Origin: Spirochaetaceae bacterium
GTDB taxonomy: Bacteria; Spirochaetota; Spirochaetia; Treponematales; Breznakiellaceae
DNA: 11,969 nt
Assembly (NCBI GenBank): GCA_031288215.1
Contig: JAITRV010000082.1
Span: 1 to 11,969, forward strand
Direction: 5' to 3'
The notes beneath the pieces were generated by a model. The model searched no databases. It was not told the origin of the DNA and saw only the letters and a list, made by a program, of their open reading frames with translations. A program made the position numbers and the translations under genes. Numbering within the stretch: the stretch's first letter is position 1; each line of letters opens with the position of its first letter. Positions 1 through 6,586 of the stretch are shown piece after piece.

Positions 1-195
1 AATGATCCGGGCAAAGTCATACTACCCGATCTGTTCCACAGCGGCGAAGATGAACGATGGATTGTAATCGGAATGGTTAATAAGGTTCTTTTCGTTGTTT
101 ACACCGAACGAGAAAAGAATATGAGACTGATTTCTGCGAGATCGGCAACAAAGGCCGAAAAGGAGATATACCATGAAAATAACATCAACCCTTAA
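1..195 (+). CDS. brnT: BrnT-family toxin, C-terminal part (5' end outside window)
   Basis: The reading frame is open from base 1 and ends in TAA at 193-195, giving the last 64 residues of a protein whose start lies before the window. It contains a GEDERWIVIG block, a strand reading VLFVVYTER and the block ISARSATKAEKEIYHE. This is the signature C-terminal half of BrnT (DUF497), a RelE-fold ribonuclease toxin of type II toxin-antitoxin systems. In the family, conserved basic residues in the 'TxR' and 'ISAR' segments belong to the RNA-cleaving site, and both segments are present here. The gene overlaps the next one by 23 nt, the usual toxin-first brnTA order. In known systems BrnT inhibits translation and the BrnT-BrnA complex represses its own promoter, which would lie upstream of the window. 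Whether the toxin is intact at its N-terminus cannot be seen. Confidence 0.85.
   Translation, partial: NDPGKVILPDLFHSGEDERWIVIGMVNKVLFVVYTEREKNMRLISARSATKAEKEIYHENNINP
160..165 (+). promoter_or_regulatory. Ribosome binding site of brnA, inside brnT
   Basis: AAGGAG sits 7 nt before the ATG at 173, inside the end of the toxin frame. It is a near-consensus Shine-Dalgarno site and fixes the antitoxin start. Its strength fits a need to make more antitoxin than toxin. Confidence 0.8.
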
Positions 196-475
196 ACCGG
201 GCGATAAGCCGGCTACGGGGCAGCTTGAAGAGATCAACCGTGCTGCCGGTATGCCTGTCATCTCCGATGAAGATTGTCCGGCTTATTCTCCGGAGCAGTT
301 GGCCTATCTGTGCGCTGAGGCAAGAAAACGAAATGTCAAGCAAACGGTAGGAATTAGGCTTAGCAAGAAAACGATTGAGCGGTACAAGGCTTTGGGCAAA
401 GGTTATACCGGAGTAATGGCTGCCGTTTTGGAGTATTCAATAGCCCATCCGGAAATACTTAAAAAGGCATTGTAG
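173..475 (+). CDS. brnA: BrnA-type antitoxin
   Basis: This 100-residue protein starts at the ATG preceded by AAGGAG and overlaps the BrnT-like toxin by 23 nt. The N-terminal half (about 1-55) is charged and has no recognised domain. The C-terminal half (about 57-100) contains KQTVGIRLSKKTIERYKALG followed by KGYTGVMAAVLEYS. This resembles the BrnA/DUF4415 ribbon-helix-helix region, in which an alternating strand (VGIRL) is followed by a helix, 'Y-K-A-x-G-K-G-Y' and a final helix. By family knowledge BrnA binds and neutralises BrnT, and its RHH domain represses the operon. The position directly after a BrnT-like toxin strengthens the assignment. The typical BrnA motif is 'GxGYQTRINAVL'; here it is GKGYTGVMAAVL, so this is a divergent member. 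Confidence 0.8.
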   Translation: MKITSTLKPGDKPATGQLEEINRAAGMPVISDEDCPAYSPEQLAYLCAEARKRNVKQTVGIRLSKKTIERYKALGKGYTGVMAAVLEYSIAHPEILKKAL

Positions 476-600
476 GCGGATCGTTCTCGGTCGATCCGGT
501 AAAAGTGTAGCAGTTATTTTGGGGAGAAGCCTAACAACGATCCGGCTCTCAATATTCCGGCACGTCAATTCCCCAAGTCCGTACAACAAAATACTCCGTT
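476..600 (+). other. Non-coding spacer after brnTA with inverted repeats
   Basis: No gene is seen here. The stretch holds a 7-bp stem (477-483 with 492-498, loop 484-491) two bases after the brnA stop. The same CGGATCG sequence also pairs further away: CGGATCGTT at 477-485 is perfectly complementary to AACGATCCG at 536-544. The hairpin is not followed by a T-run, so it is not a convincing intrinsic terminator, though it could shield the 3' end of the brnTA transcript. An isolated GCCTAAC at 529-535 resembles half of an integron attC site but has no partner. Confidence 0.4.
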
Positions 601-613
601 TTGTATTTTTTTC

Positions 614-642
614 TTGACGGATACATCAAAGAGCTTTATGCT
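614..642 (+). promoter_or_regulatory. Sigma-70-type promoter for the lipoprotein gene
   Basis: TTGACG (614-619) and TATGCT (637-642) are separated by exactly 17 nt. Transcription would begin near 649, leaving a short leader with GGAGG at 653-657 and the ATG at 664. This makes the ATG at 664 a much better start than the in-frame TTG at 601, which lies upstream of the promoter. Confidence 0.6.
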
Positions 643-663
643 ACACCAGGATGGAGGAAAAGA

Positions 664-1122
664 ATGAAAGCAATGATCCGGTGCGGCATTATCGTATCGC
701 TTATGGTTTCTTCGTGCATCGGCCTGTTTGACAACGGCTTTGATGAGGCCCTTTTCAGGAAGGAACGGGCGGCATGGGAAGCCCAGGGTCTGCGGCATTA
801 CCGCTTTGTAACAACCTATAGTTCGGATGCTTTTGGCAGCCGTCCTTCTGTTGAAATTACGGTGTTTCCTGATAAAGAACCGGAAGTGGTCGTACAGCGC
901 GAGGATTCAGGAATAGAAGAACCGTATTATGGGAAAACCATTGACGAAGTCTATCAGTATATTGCGGATGAAATGTCAAATATCAGGGCGAATTATAGTA
1001 TTAGAATACGGTATCATGAGGGATACCACTATCCTGAATTGTATTCCATAAGTCCCGGTGGAGATGTTGACGGCGGCTGGGGCGGGTTTACCATAACCGA
1101 ATTTGAAGTCCTCGGCGAGTAA
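664..1122 (+). CDS. Small lipoprotein, DUF6174-like
   Basis: The start is the ATG at 664, with GGAGG at 653-657 and a 6-nt spacer, giving 152 residues. The N-terminus (MKAMIRCGIIVSLMVSSC) is a lipoprotein signal: basic start, short hydrophobic core and a lipobox-like VSSC with the lipidated Cys at residue 18. The mature part has W-x8-YRFVTTYS (about 38-52), a strand pair SRPSVEITVFPD, a YGKTIDEVYQYI helix and a final FTITEFEVL strand. The spacing resembles DUF6174 ('W...Y.f', 'v.v..g', 'tvd.lF..I', 'Y....P..i') found in small exported proteins of unknown function. It is monocistronic with its own promoter and converges on the HEAT-protein gene 17 nt away. The family match is from memory and moderate; the lipoprotein call is stronger. 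No function is proposed. Confidence 0.7.
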   Translation: MKAMIRCGIIVSLMVSSCIGLFDNGFDEALFRKERAAWEAQGLRHYRFVTTYSSDAFGSRPSVEITVFPDKEPEVVVQREDSGIEEPYYGKTIDEVYQYIADEMSNIRANYSIRIRYHEGYHYPELYSISPGGDVDGGWGGFTITEFEVLGE

Positions 1123-1139
1123 CGCCGCCCCCGGGCCTA

Positions 1140-2606
1140 TCACTCCAGCGTCTCCAGTATGGTCCGGGCCTTCCGGGAAAGGCTGCCGTTCTTTTCGTCG
1201 GTCAATTCCCGGACCTGGGGGATGAGGCTGCGGTACCGGTTGTTCGCTATCAGGTCCAGGGCATAGGACTTCTCGATTACCCCGCCGGAGCTGAGGAGGC
1301 GGCGGGCCAGGTCTTCCAGGGAAGCGCTCCGGCCGGAACCCAGCACCCGGAGGAAGCCGTTGTAGAGGGCGCTCTGGTGCTTCGATTGGGCCTCGTCCAT
1401 CTCGGCGATTATCCGCCGGGCATAGTCATCGGCGTTGTTTTGGATCAGCATCTCCGCAGAGAGGAGCCGCACCCGGTCGGGGTTCTTCCGGTTCCCCAGG
1501 AGTTCCGCGAGGATAGCCGTGGCCTCCGGGTTTCCGATGGCCCCCAGTGCCCGGATCGCCTCGTCCTTCACCGCGGGTACCTCGTCCCGCTCGGCCCGGT
1601 AGCGGAGGTAGGGGACGGCCTCGGCGAGCTTCCGCTCCCCCGCAGCCTTGGCGGCCCCCGCCCGGGTCCGGTAGTAGGAATCCCGGAAGGCCTCCAGAAT
1701 GGCCCCGTCCACCTCCTGCCCTGAAAAGGGGCCCAGGGCGGCCACCGCCTGAGAACGGACATTGGGGTCCGAGGCGGAGAGGGCGGCCATCACCGCCTCA
1801 AGGCCGTCGTGGTGGCCGATCTTTGAGAGGGCCTCCAGGGCGGCCATTCGGAGAACCGGCCGTTCCTCGTCGTTCCCCGCCAGTTCCGCCAGGAAGGACA
1901 CGGCGGCGGCGGAACCCAGTTCCCCCAGGGCGGACACGATGTCCCGGCGGTTTTCATCATCAGGATTCCGGTCATAGTAATAATCGATCAGGTACTCCGC
2001 CGTATCCGAGGCGCCCTCCCCCTTTCCGGCCCGGCCCAGGGCCCGGAAGACGCTGTTCTTGAAGGGAGCCTCCCCGGTCTCCAGGAGGGCTTTCAGGGAC
2101 CCCAGGGCCTCCCGGACGCCCAGCTTCCCCAGATAATCTATCGCGGCCAGCACCGTTTCCCGCGCCTCGTCATCCCAGTCTTCCACCGCCCGGAGGGCCC
2201 GTTCCTCCAGCCCCCCCTTGGCCCGGTCCCCAAAGAAGGTGAACAGCCCCGAGAGGATGCTCCGGTTCCCGGTGGCCGCCGCCAGAACCGTCAGTTCATC
2301 ATCCAGGTAAAAGGCGTTTTCGTCTTTCAGGGTGCGGATGAGGACGGCGATCTCCGTTTCCGTGCCGTACCGGATCGTGTCAAGCCGCTGCTCCTCCAGG
2401 GATCGCGCCGGCGGCGTTTGGGCGGCCGGCGGTTCCACAGAGGGCGGTTCCACAGAGGGCGTTTCCGCAGAGGGCGTTTCCGCCGGCGGCGTTTGCGCCG
2501 CGGGGGCTTCCCGGGAAGGTTCTTCCGCCGCAGGCGCTTCCTGGGCAAAAAAGCGGGGCACGGCCCCCAGGAACAGGCATAACAGGACAAAAAGAAAGGG
2601 CCTCAT
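1140..2606 (-). CDS. Exported HEAT-repeat protein with a Pro/Ala-rich linker
   Basis: This is a 488-residue protein. Residues 1-21 form a signal peptide (hydrophobic FLFVLLCLFLGAV, likely cleavage after RFFA). Residues 23-68 are a low-complexity linker of five-residue units of the type AETPS/VEPPS/AQTPP, encoded by 15-bp tandem repeats. From about residue 70 to the end are paired helices typical of HEAT/PBS-lyase-like repeats. The clearest are ALGELGSAAAVSFLAELA (226-243), AALEALSKIGHHDGLEAVMA (255-274), RSQAVAALG (284-292) and IRALGAIGNPEATAILAELL (351-370). HEAT solenoids are protein-binding scaffolds with no catalytic residues expected. The start codon overlaps the tgt stop (ATGA at 2603-2606), with GGGAGG at 2613-2618, so it is translated with tgt. 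It is the last gene of the run. The partner is unknown; a periplasmic or envelope scaffold is an inference. Confidence 0.85.
   Translation of the reverse strand: MRPFLFVLLCLFLGAVPRFFAQEAPAAEEPSREAPAAQTPPAETPSAETPSVEPPSVEPPAAQTPPARSLEEQRLDTIRYGTETEIAVLIRTLKDENAFYLDDELTVLAAATGNRSILSGLFTFFGDRAKGGLEERALRAVEDWDDEARETVLAAIDYLGKLGVREALGSLKALLETGEAPFKNSVFRALGRAGKGEGASDTAEYLIDYYYDRNPDDENRRDIVSALGELGSAAAVSFLAELAGNDEERPVLRMAALEALSKIGHHDGLEAVMAALSASDPNVRSQAVAALGPFSGQEVDGAILEAFRDSYYRTRAGAAKAAGERKLAEAVPYLRYRAERDEVPAVKDEAIRALGAIGNPEATAILAELLGNRKNPDRVRLLSAEMLIQNNADDYARRIIAEMDEAQSKHQSALYNGFLRVLGSGRSASLEDLARRLLSSGGVIEKSYALDLIANNRYRSLIPQVRELTDEKNGSLSRKARTILETLE
2415..2504 (-). repeat. 15-bp tandem repeats encoding the Pro/Ala-rich linker
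   Basis: About six 15-bp units lie in phase: 2415-2429, 2430-2444, 2445-2459, 2460-2474, 2475-2489 and 2490-2504. On the plus strand the best units read CGGTTCCACAGAGGG (two identical copies) and CGTTTCCGCAGAGGG. The unit is a multiple of three, so gain or loss of copies would only lengthen or shorten the linker by five residues. Confidence 0.85.
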
Positions 2607-3736
2607 GGGCTGCCTCCCTGATATTCCTTCAAGAAAGAAGCTTTAAACGGCAAGAAACGGTTTTCCGCAATGGCCGTCCGGGCTTCTTCCACCAGATTAT
2701 TCAAAAAATACAGGTTATGGTAACTGGCCAGCATGGAACAGAGGATCTCCTGGGTCTTAAACAGGTGGCGGAGGTATGCCCGGCTGTATTCCCTGCATAC
2801 CTTACAGCCGCAGGTCCTATCCACGGGCCCAAAATCCATCCGGTTTTCCGCCCGCTTCAGGTTAAAAGCCCCGGACCGGGTAAAGACATGGCCGTTTCTG
2901 CCGGTCCTGGTGGGAAAGACGCAGTCGAACATATCGATCCCCTGCCCGATGGCCTCCAGGATATATTCGGGGGTCCCGATGCCCATCACATACCGGGGCT
3001 TTTCCGGCGGGAGGAGGGAGGCGGTGTGGGCGAGGAATTCCTGAAAAACCTCCGCCGGTTCCCCCACGGAAAGCCCCCCGATGGCTATGCCGGGGGTATC
3101 GGCGGCGACGACCCCTTCGACGCTCCGCTCCCGCAGGTCCTTGAAAAAATTGCCCTGAACGATGGCAAAGAGTTTCCCCCCATAACCCTTCGCGGCCTCC
3201 GCTTCCCAGGCATCTTTTGCCCGGAGCAGCCATTTTTCGGTAAAGGCGAGGGCCGCTTCGGCGTCCCGGCGGCTTACCCCCCAGGGGGTGCACACATCGA
3301 GCTGCATCTGGATATCGCTGGCCAGGAGGGCCTGGATTTCCACCACCCCTTCGGGGGAGAGGAGGTGGTAGGAGCCGTCGATGTGGGACCGGAAGGCCGC
3401 CCCGGCTTCGCTTATTTTCCTGAAAGGGGCCAGGGAAAAGATCTGAAACCCCCCGGAATCGGTCAGGATGTTCCGGTCCCAGTTCATAAAGCCGTGGAGC
3501 CCTCCGGCGGCGGCGATCACCTCGGTGCCGGGCCGGAGGTAGAGGTGGTAGGTATTGGAGAGGATGATCTCAAACCCTATCTCCTCAAGGTCATCCCTGG
3601 TCAGGGCCTTAACGGTGCCGTTGGTTCCCACGGGCATGAACACCGGGGTCCGCACCCTGCCGTGGGGGAGGCGCATGAAGCCGGTCCGGGCCTTACAGTC
3701 CCGATCCCGCTGTTCCTGGATAAAAAAAGATCCCAT
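2603..3736 (-). CDS. tgt: tRNA-guanine transglycosylase (queuosine pathway)
   Basis: This enzyme replaces guanine-34 in the anticodon of Asp, Asn, His and Tyr tRNAs by preQ1, the committed step to queuosine. The protein has 377 residues, close to the bacterial norm. Visible signatures are TPVFMPVGTNGTVKAL (30-45), LTDSGGFQIFSL (91-102) with general-base Asp93, DVCTPWG (147-153), IGGLSVGE (219-226), MGIGTPE (251-257) and DMFDCVFPTRTGRNG (268-282) with nucleophile Asp271. The zinc site is Cys309, Cys311, Cys314 and His340. Cys149 and Val224 match the preQ1-type pocket of bacterial enzymes rather than the eukaryotic queuine type. The ATG at 3736 has AAGGAT 5 nt upstream, overlapping the stop codon of the preceding permease gene; the 3' end overlaps the HEAT gene by 4 nt. 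No other queuosine gene is in the window. Confidence 0.97.
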   Translation of the reverse strand: MGSFFIQEQRDRDCKARTGFMRLPHGRVRTPVFMPVGTNGTVKALTRDDLEEIGFEIILSNTYHLYLRPGTEVIAAAGGLHGFMNWDRNILTDSGGFQIFSLAPFRKISEAGAAFRSHIDGSYHLLSPEGVVEIQALLASDIQMQLDVCTPWGVSRRDAEAALAFTEKWLLRAKDAWEAEAAKGYGGKLFAIVQGNFFKDLRERSVEGVVAADTPGIAIGGLSVGEPAEVFQEFLAHTASLLPPEKPRYVMGIGTPEYILEAIGQGIDMFDCVFPTRTGRNGHVFTRSGAFNLKRAENRMDFGPVDRTCGCKVCREYSRAYLRHLFKTQEILCSMLASYHNLYFLNNLVEEARTAIAENRFLPFKASFLKEYQGGSP

Positions 3737-3745
3737 CCTGTATCC

Positions 3746-4822
3746 TTATGTTTTCGCGAATCTCAGCAGGAAGATGCCTATCACAATAAACGCCGACACG
3801 GGAAACCATGCCCCGATGAGGGGGGGAATATACCCCAGCCGGGCCATCATCATCCCGATCATATCCATCACATAAAAAACCACCGCCGACATGAGGCTGG
3901 TCAAAAGGCTCATGAGCAGGATATTCTTCTTAAAACGCCCCCCCATGGAGAGGGAGAGGATGATCACCACAAAGCAGGCCAGGGGAAAAGAAAAGCGGTG
4001 GTAATACTCCGCCTGGGCGCTGGTAAAGGGAAGCCCCGCCCGCTTGAGGTCTTCGACCAGCAGCCCCGCCTCCCAGGCGGAAAGGGATTCCACCTCGCTG
4101 GCGTTCCGCTTGAAGGTATTCGGCTCTTCCCGGTATGAAGCGATCCCCGACAGGGGCCTTACCCGCAGGAGCCGCTCCCCCTCCCCCTCCTCCCAGGTAT
4201 AGATCAGGGCATTGTTCAAAACCCAGTATTCCCCGTTCCAGGACGCCAGGGGGGAGCGGATGAGGGCGAGGAATTCGCCCTCGGCGGTCTTTTCGATGAT
4301 GCTGAGGCCGTTCAAACTCACCGTATTATCGTCAAAATAATCCACCGCATAGATTATTTCTCCCCCCCGGGACTTGATCACGATATCGGAATTACTCCCC
4401 CGGACTTCCTGCCGGAGCAGGGTACGGCTCAGATCGGTCTTGATCTTCAAGGTGGGAATTACCACCTGATCGTCGAAAAAAAATGAAAAAAAGGAGGCGC
4501 CAATCCCGATAATCAGCAGGGGACGGGCAAAACGGCTGAAGGGGATCCCCGATGAAAACACCGCGGTAAGCTCGTTTCTCCCGTAAAGATCCCCCAGGGT
4601 ATAGGCGGCGGCAAAAAGCAGGGAGAGGGGCTGGGCCCAGGAAACGCTTTTGGGGAGGTAGTAGAGGTAGACCCGCAAAATTTCCCGAAAGGGCACCTCG
4701 TAATTCAGGAAACGCCAGAGATTGGCGAACAGATCGATCAGGGAAATGAGGAACATGAACATGAAGAGGGCAATACAGAGGACCGGCAGGAACTGCCGCA
4801 CCAGATACCGATCCAGGATCAT
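3746..4822 (-). CDS. lptG: LptG-like permease (YjgP/YjgQ family)
   Basis: The start is the ATG at 4822, whose ATGA overlaps the stop of the preceding gene. It gives 358 residues, matching the family (about 360). The frame stays open 43 codons further upstream, but that part lies inside the neighbour and looks non-natural. Six membrane segments are seen: three N-terminal (about 10-34, 52-78, 98-125) and three C-terminal (about 279-294, 300-325, 334-354). Between them is a roughly 150-residue periplasmic domain, the jellyroll of Lpt proteins. The GRNELTAVFSSGIP segment (81-94) after TM2 is the coupling helix that contacts the ATPase LptB. With LptF it would form the inner-membrane part of the LptB2FG transporter that lifts LPS or another glycolipid to the periplasmic bridge. 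Treponemes generally lack classical LPS, so the cargo is uncertain. Assigning G rather than F rests on the C-terminal style and second position. Confidence 0.85.
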   Translation of the reverse strand: MILDRYLVRQFLPVLCIALFMFMFLISLIDLFANLWRFLNYEVPFREILRVYLYYLPKSVSWAQPLSLLFAAAYTLGDLYGRNELTAVFSSGIPFSRFARPLLIIGIGASFFSFFFDDQVVIPTLKIKTDLSRTLLRQEVRGSNSDIVIKSRGGEIIYAVDYFDDNTVSLNGLSIIEKTAEGEFLALIRSPLASWNGEYWVLNNALIYTWEEGEGERLLRVRPLSGIASYREEPNTFKRNASEVESLSAWEAGLLVEDLKRAGLPFTSAQAEYYHRFSFPLACFVVIILSLSMGGRFKKNILLMSLLTSLMSAVVFYVMDMIGMMMARLGYIPPLIGAWFPVSAFIVIGIFLLRFAKT

Positions 4823-6102
4823 CGCCGCACCCTGATGATGGTCATGATAAGGCCAATGGAGACCGCTAAGATATTGGGAAACCACATGCTCCAGAAGGGG
4901 GAATATCCCAGCCGTATCCCCAGGGTCTGTCCCCCCAGGAGCAGGGCCCAATAGAACACCGACACGATAAGCCCGAAGAAAAAGCCCACGGTCTGCCCGC
5001 TCTTCTTTGCCAGGAGGCCCAGGGAAACCGCAAGAAACACAAAGGAAAGGGCCCCGAAGGGGATCGAGAACTTCTTGTAAAATTCAAGCCGGTACAAGGA
5101 CAGGGTCATGTTTTTTTTAAGGAATTCCGCCGCCGCCGCTTCCCGGACATAATTGGAAAAGATATTCTGCCGCCGGTTCCATTCGTCCCGCCGGGGTCCG
5201 TTCCGCAGGGCCGATTCCAGGGACAGGGCGTATTCCAGGGTCTTGGTATAGCCCTCGTCAAGTTTGACCCTGAGATCCACTTGCTGTTTGCGGATCTCCC
5301 GGGCCACATCCCGGGAACTCATCTCCCGGGGCCCGATGGAGGTAACGGCCTGGATAAAATCATCCTGGGGTATCAGATACCGGAGAAAGCTGGTGGAGGC
5401 GTAGTCGTAATCCCTGCGGGCCTGCTCCTTGGAGGACTGGACAAAGGCGTCGGTCAGATCCAGGGTCAGCCCCTCCCGCCCGCCGTCCCGTAACTCCGCG
5501 TTCCGGGCCATGATGATCCGCCGTTCCCCGTCGCCGGTTTTATCCAGGATCAGGATATCGTCAATGGCGTTTTTCGAGACATTTCCGGTAACCACCACCG
5601 TATCCTTATACCGCTTCACCGAATTGGACTCCAGTTCCAGGGCGGGGGTTGAAACGAGAATCTGCCGGTAGAGGCGGGTGAACTGCACCGTCCCCGCGGG
5701 GAGGAGGATGTCGTTGGTAATAAAGGACATAACGGAGATGAGGGTCCCGATGACCACCGCGGGGAGAAAGATGTTCCCGTAGGAAAGGCCCGATGAGAGC
5801 ATCACCAGGATCTCGTTGTCCGAGGTGAGCCGCCCGATGGTCATCAGGGTTCCCACCAGGGACGCAAAGGGCGCGGCCAGGGAAACCACCGAGGGGAGGG
5901 AGTAGAGGACCAACAGGGCCACCTGGAAAAAGGGAACCCGCTTGCTTAAAATATCCTGGGCCAGCAGGAGGAGTTGGTTGACAAAGAAAATAAAAAAGAA
6001 AAAAAGAAAGGCGACGATAAAAGACATGAGGGCTTCAAAGAAAACACTGCCAAAGACGATCCGGGATATGGAACGTTTGTTTTCCAGGGCTTTCATCTTC
6101 AT
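4819..6102 (-). CDS. lptF: LptF-like permease (YjgP/YjgQ family)
   Basis: This 427-residue member of the LptF/LptG family has three N-terminal membrane segments (about 20-48, 60-90, 110-137), a large periplasmic region, and three C-terminal segments (about 347-365, 372-396, 404-424). The SDNEILVMLSSGLS segment (94-107) is the cytoplasmic coupling helix expected to dock on LptB. It is about 60 residues longer than E. coli LptF. The excess lies in a charged, helix-rich stretch at about 258-335, just before TM4. The ATG at 6102 overlaps the dut stop by 4 nt; a second ATG at 6096 is possible, and no strong Shine-Dalgarno decides between them, which fits coupled translation. The 3' end overlaps lptG by 4 nt. 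Two adjacent, dissimilar family members are the normal heterodimer arrangement. The F/G labels are tentative, the family is not. Confidence 0.87.
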   Translation of the reverse strand: MKMKALENKRSISRIVFGSVFFEALMSFIVAFLFFFFIFFVNQLLLLAQDILSKRVPFFQVALLVLYSLPSVVSLAAPFASLVGTLMTIGRLTSDNEILVMLSSGLSYGNIFLPAVVIGTLISVMSFITNDILLPAGTVQFTRLYRQILVSTPALELESNSVKRYKDTVVVTGNVSKNAIDDILILDKTGDGERRIIMARNAELRDGGREGLTLDLTDAFVQSSKEQARRDYDYASTSFLRYLIPQDDFIQAVTSIGPREMSSRDVAREIRKQQVDLRVKLDEGYTKTLEYALSLESALRNGPRRDEWNRRQNIFSNYVREAAAAEFLKKNMTLSLYRLEFYKKFSIPFGALSFVFLAVSLGLLAKKSGQTVGFFFGLIVSVFYWALLLGGQTLGIRLGYSPFWSMWFPNILAVSIGLIMTIIRVRR

Positions 6103-6554
6103 ATCCCGGTAGAACCGAATCCGCCGCCGCCCCTTTCCGTGGACGACAGGGATTCAACCTCCTCCATGAGGGCCCGCACAACCGGGGCAACCACCAGTTG
6201 GGCGATCCGGTCCCCGTCTTTGACGACAAAGGCCTCATCTCCCAGGTTGACGAGGATGATCCCCACCTCCCCCCGGTAATCCGAGTCGATGGTCCCCGGG
6301 GTATTTAAGAGGGTAAGGCCGTGGCGGAGGGCCAGCCCCGAACGGGGCCGGACCTGGACCTCATAGCCCGGGGGGATTTCCATCACCAGCCCGGTAGGAA
6401 CCAGCGCCCTCCCCCCGGGGGGAATGCGCAGTTCCTCCTCAAGCCGGGCCCGGACATCCGCCCCCGCGGATCCGGCCGTCTCGTATTGGGGCAGTCTGGC
6501 CTTGGGATCCCGTTTGGCGATCCTGATAACCGGATGAAACCCTTGATTTTTCAT
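6099..6554 (-). CDS. dut: dUTP diphosphatase
   Basis: This is a 151-residue trimeric-type dUTPase, which hydrolyses dUTP to dUMP and pyrophosphate, keeping uracil out of DNA and supplying dUMP for thymidylate. All five family motifs are present in order: AGSAGADVRA (27-36), VRPRSGLA (68-75), NTPGTIDSDYRGEV (84-97) with catalytic Asp90, GDRIAQLVV (114-122), and the C-terminal RGGGGFGSTG (141-150), which closes over the nucleotide. The length matches E. coli Dut. The start has GGGAGGGG at 6558-6565 just upstream. It follows pnp after 32 nt and overlaps lptF by 4 nt, so it is co-transcribed with both. There is no mechanistic link to its neighbours; it is a housekeeping passenger of the operon. 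Confidence 0.97.
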   Translation of the reverse strand: MKNQGFHPVIRIAKRDPKARLPQYETAGSAGADVRARLEEELRIPPGGRALVPTGLVMEIPPGYEVQVRPRSGLALRHGLTLLNTPGTIDSDYRGEVGIILVNLGDEAFVVKDGDRIAQLVVAPVVRALMEEVESLSSTERGGGGFGSTGI

Positions 6555-6586
6555 TGTCCCCTCCCACTATACGGCGCGATACGTCC

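Noticed and set aside
160..175. AAGGAGATATACCATG is the same as the T7 gene 10 / expression-vector translation leader
   Set aside because: The sequence lies within the continuous BrnT reading frame, where it encodes the end of the toxin, and no other vector sequence flanks it. It is probably coincidence, though worth a contamination check.
529..535. GCCTAAC after brnA, resembling one half of an integron attC site
   Set aside because: No GTTRRRY partner was found at a plausible distance downstream, and the flanking bases do not form the attC stem. A toxin-antitoxin cassette would fit an integron, but the site does not.
601..663. TTG at 601 as the start of the lipoprotein gene
   Set aside because: It lies upstream of the promoter boxes, lacks a Shine-Dalgarno and would bury the signal peptide. 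The ATG at 664 satisfies all three.
1113..1127. CGGCG/CGCCG hairpin at the lipoprotein stop as a shared terminator for the convergent genes
   Set aside because: The stem is only 5 bp and no T-run follows on either strand.
2717..4138. Open plus-strand frame of 473 codons opposite tgt and the LptG-like gene
   Set aside because: It spans two convincing minus-strand genes and their junction, and the product has no recognisable domain or signal.
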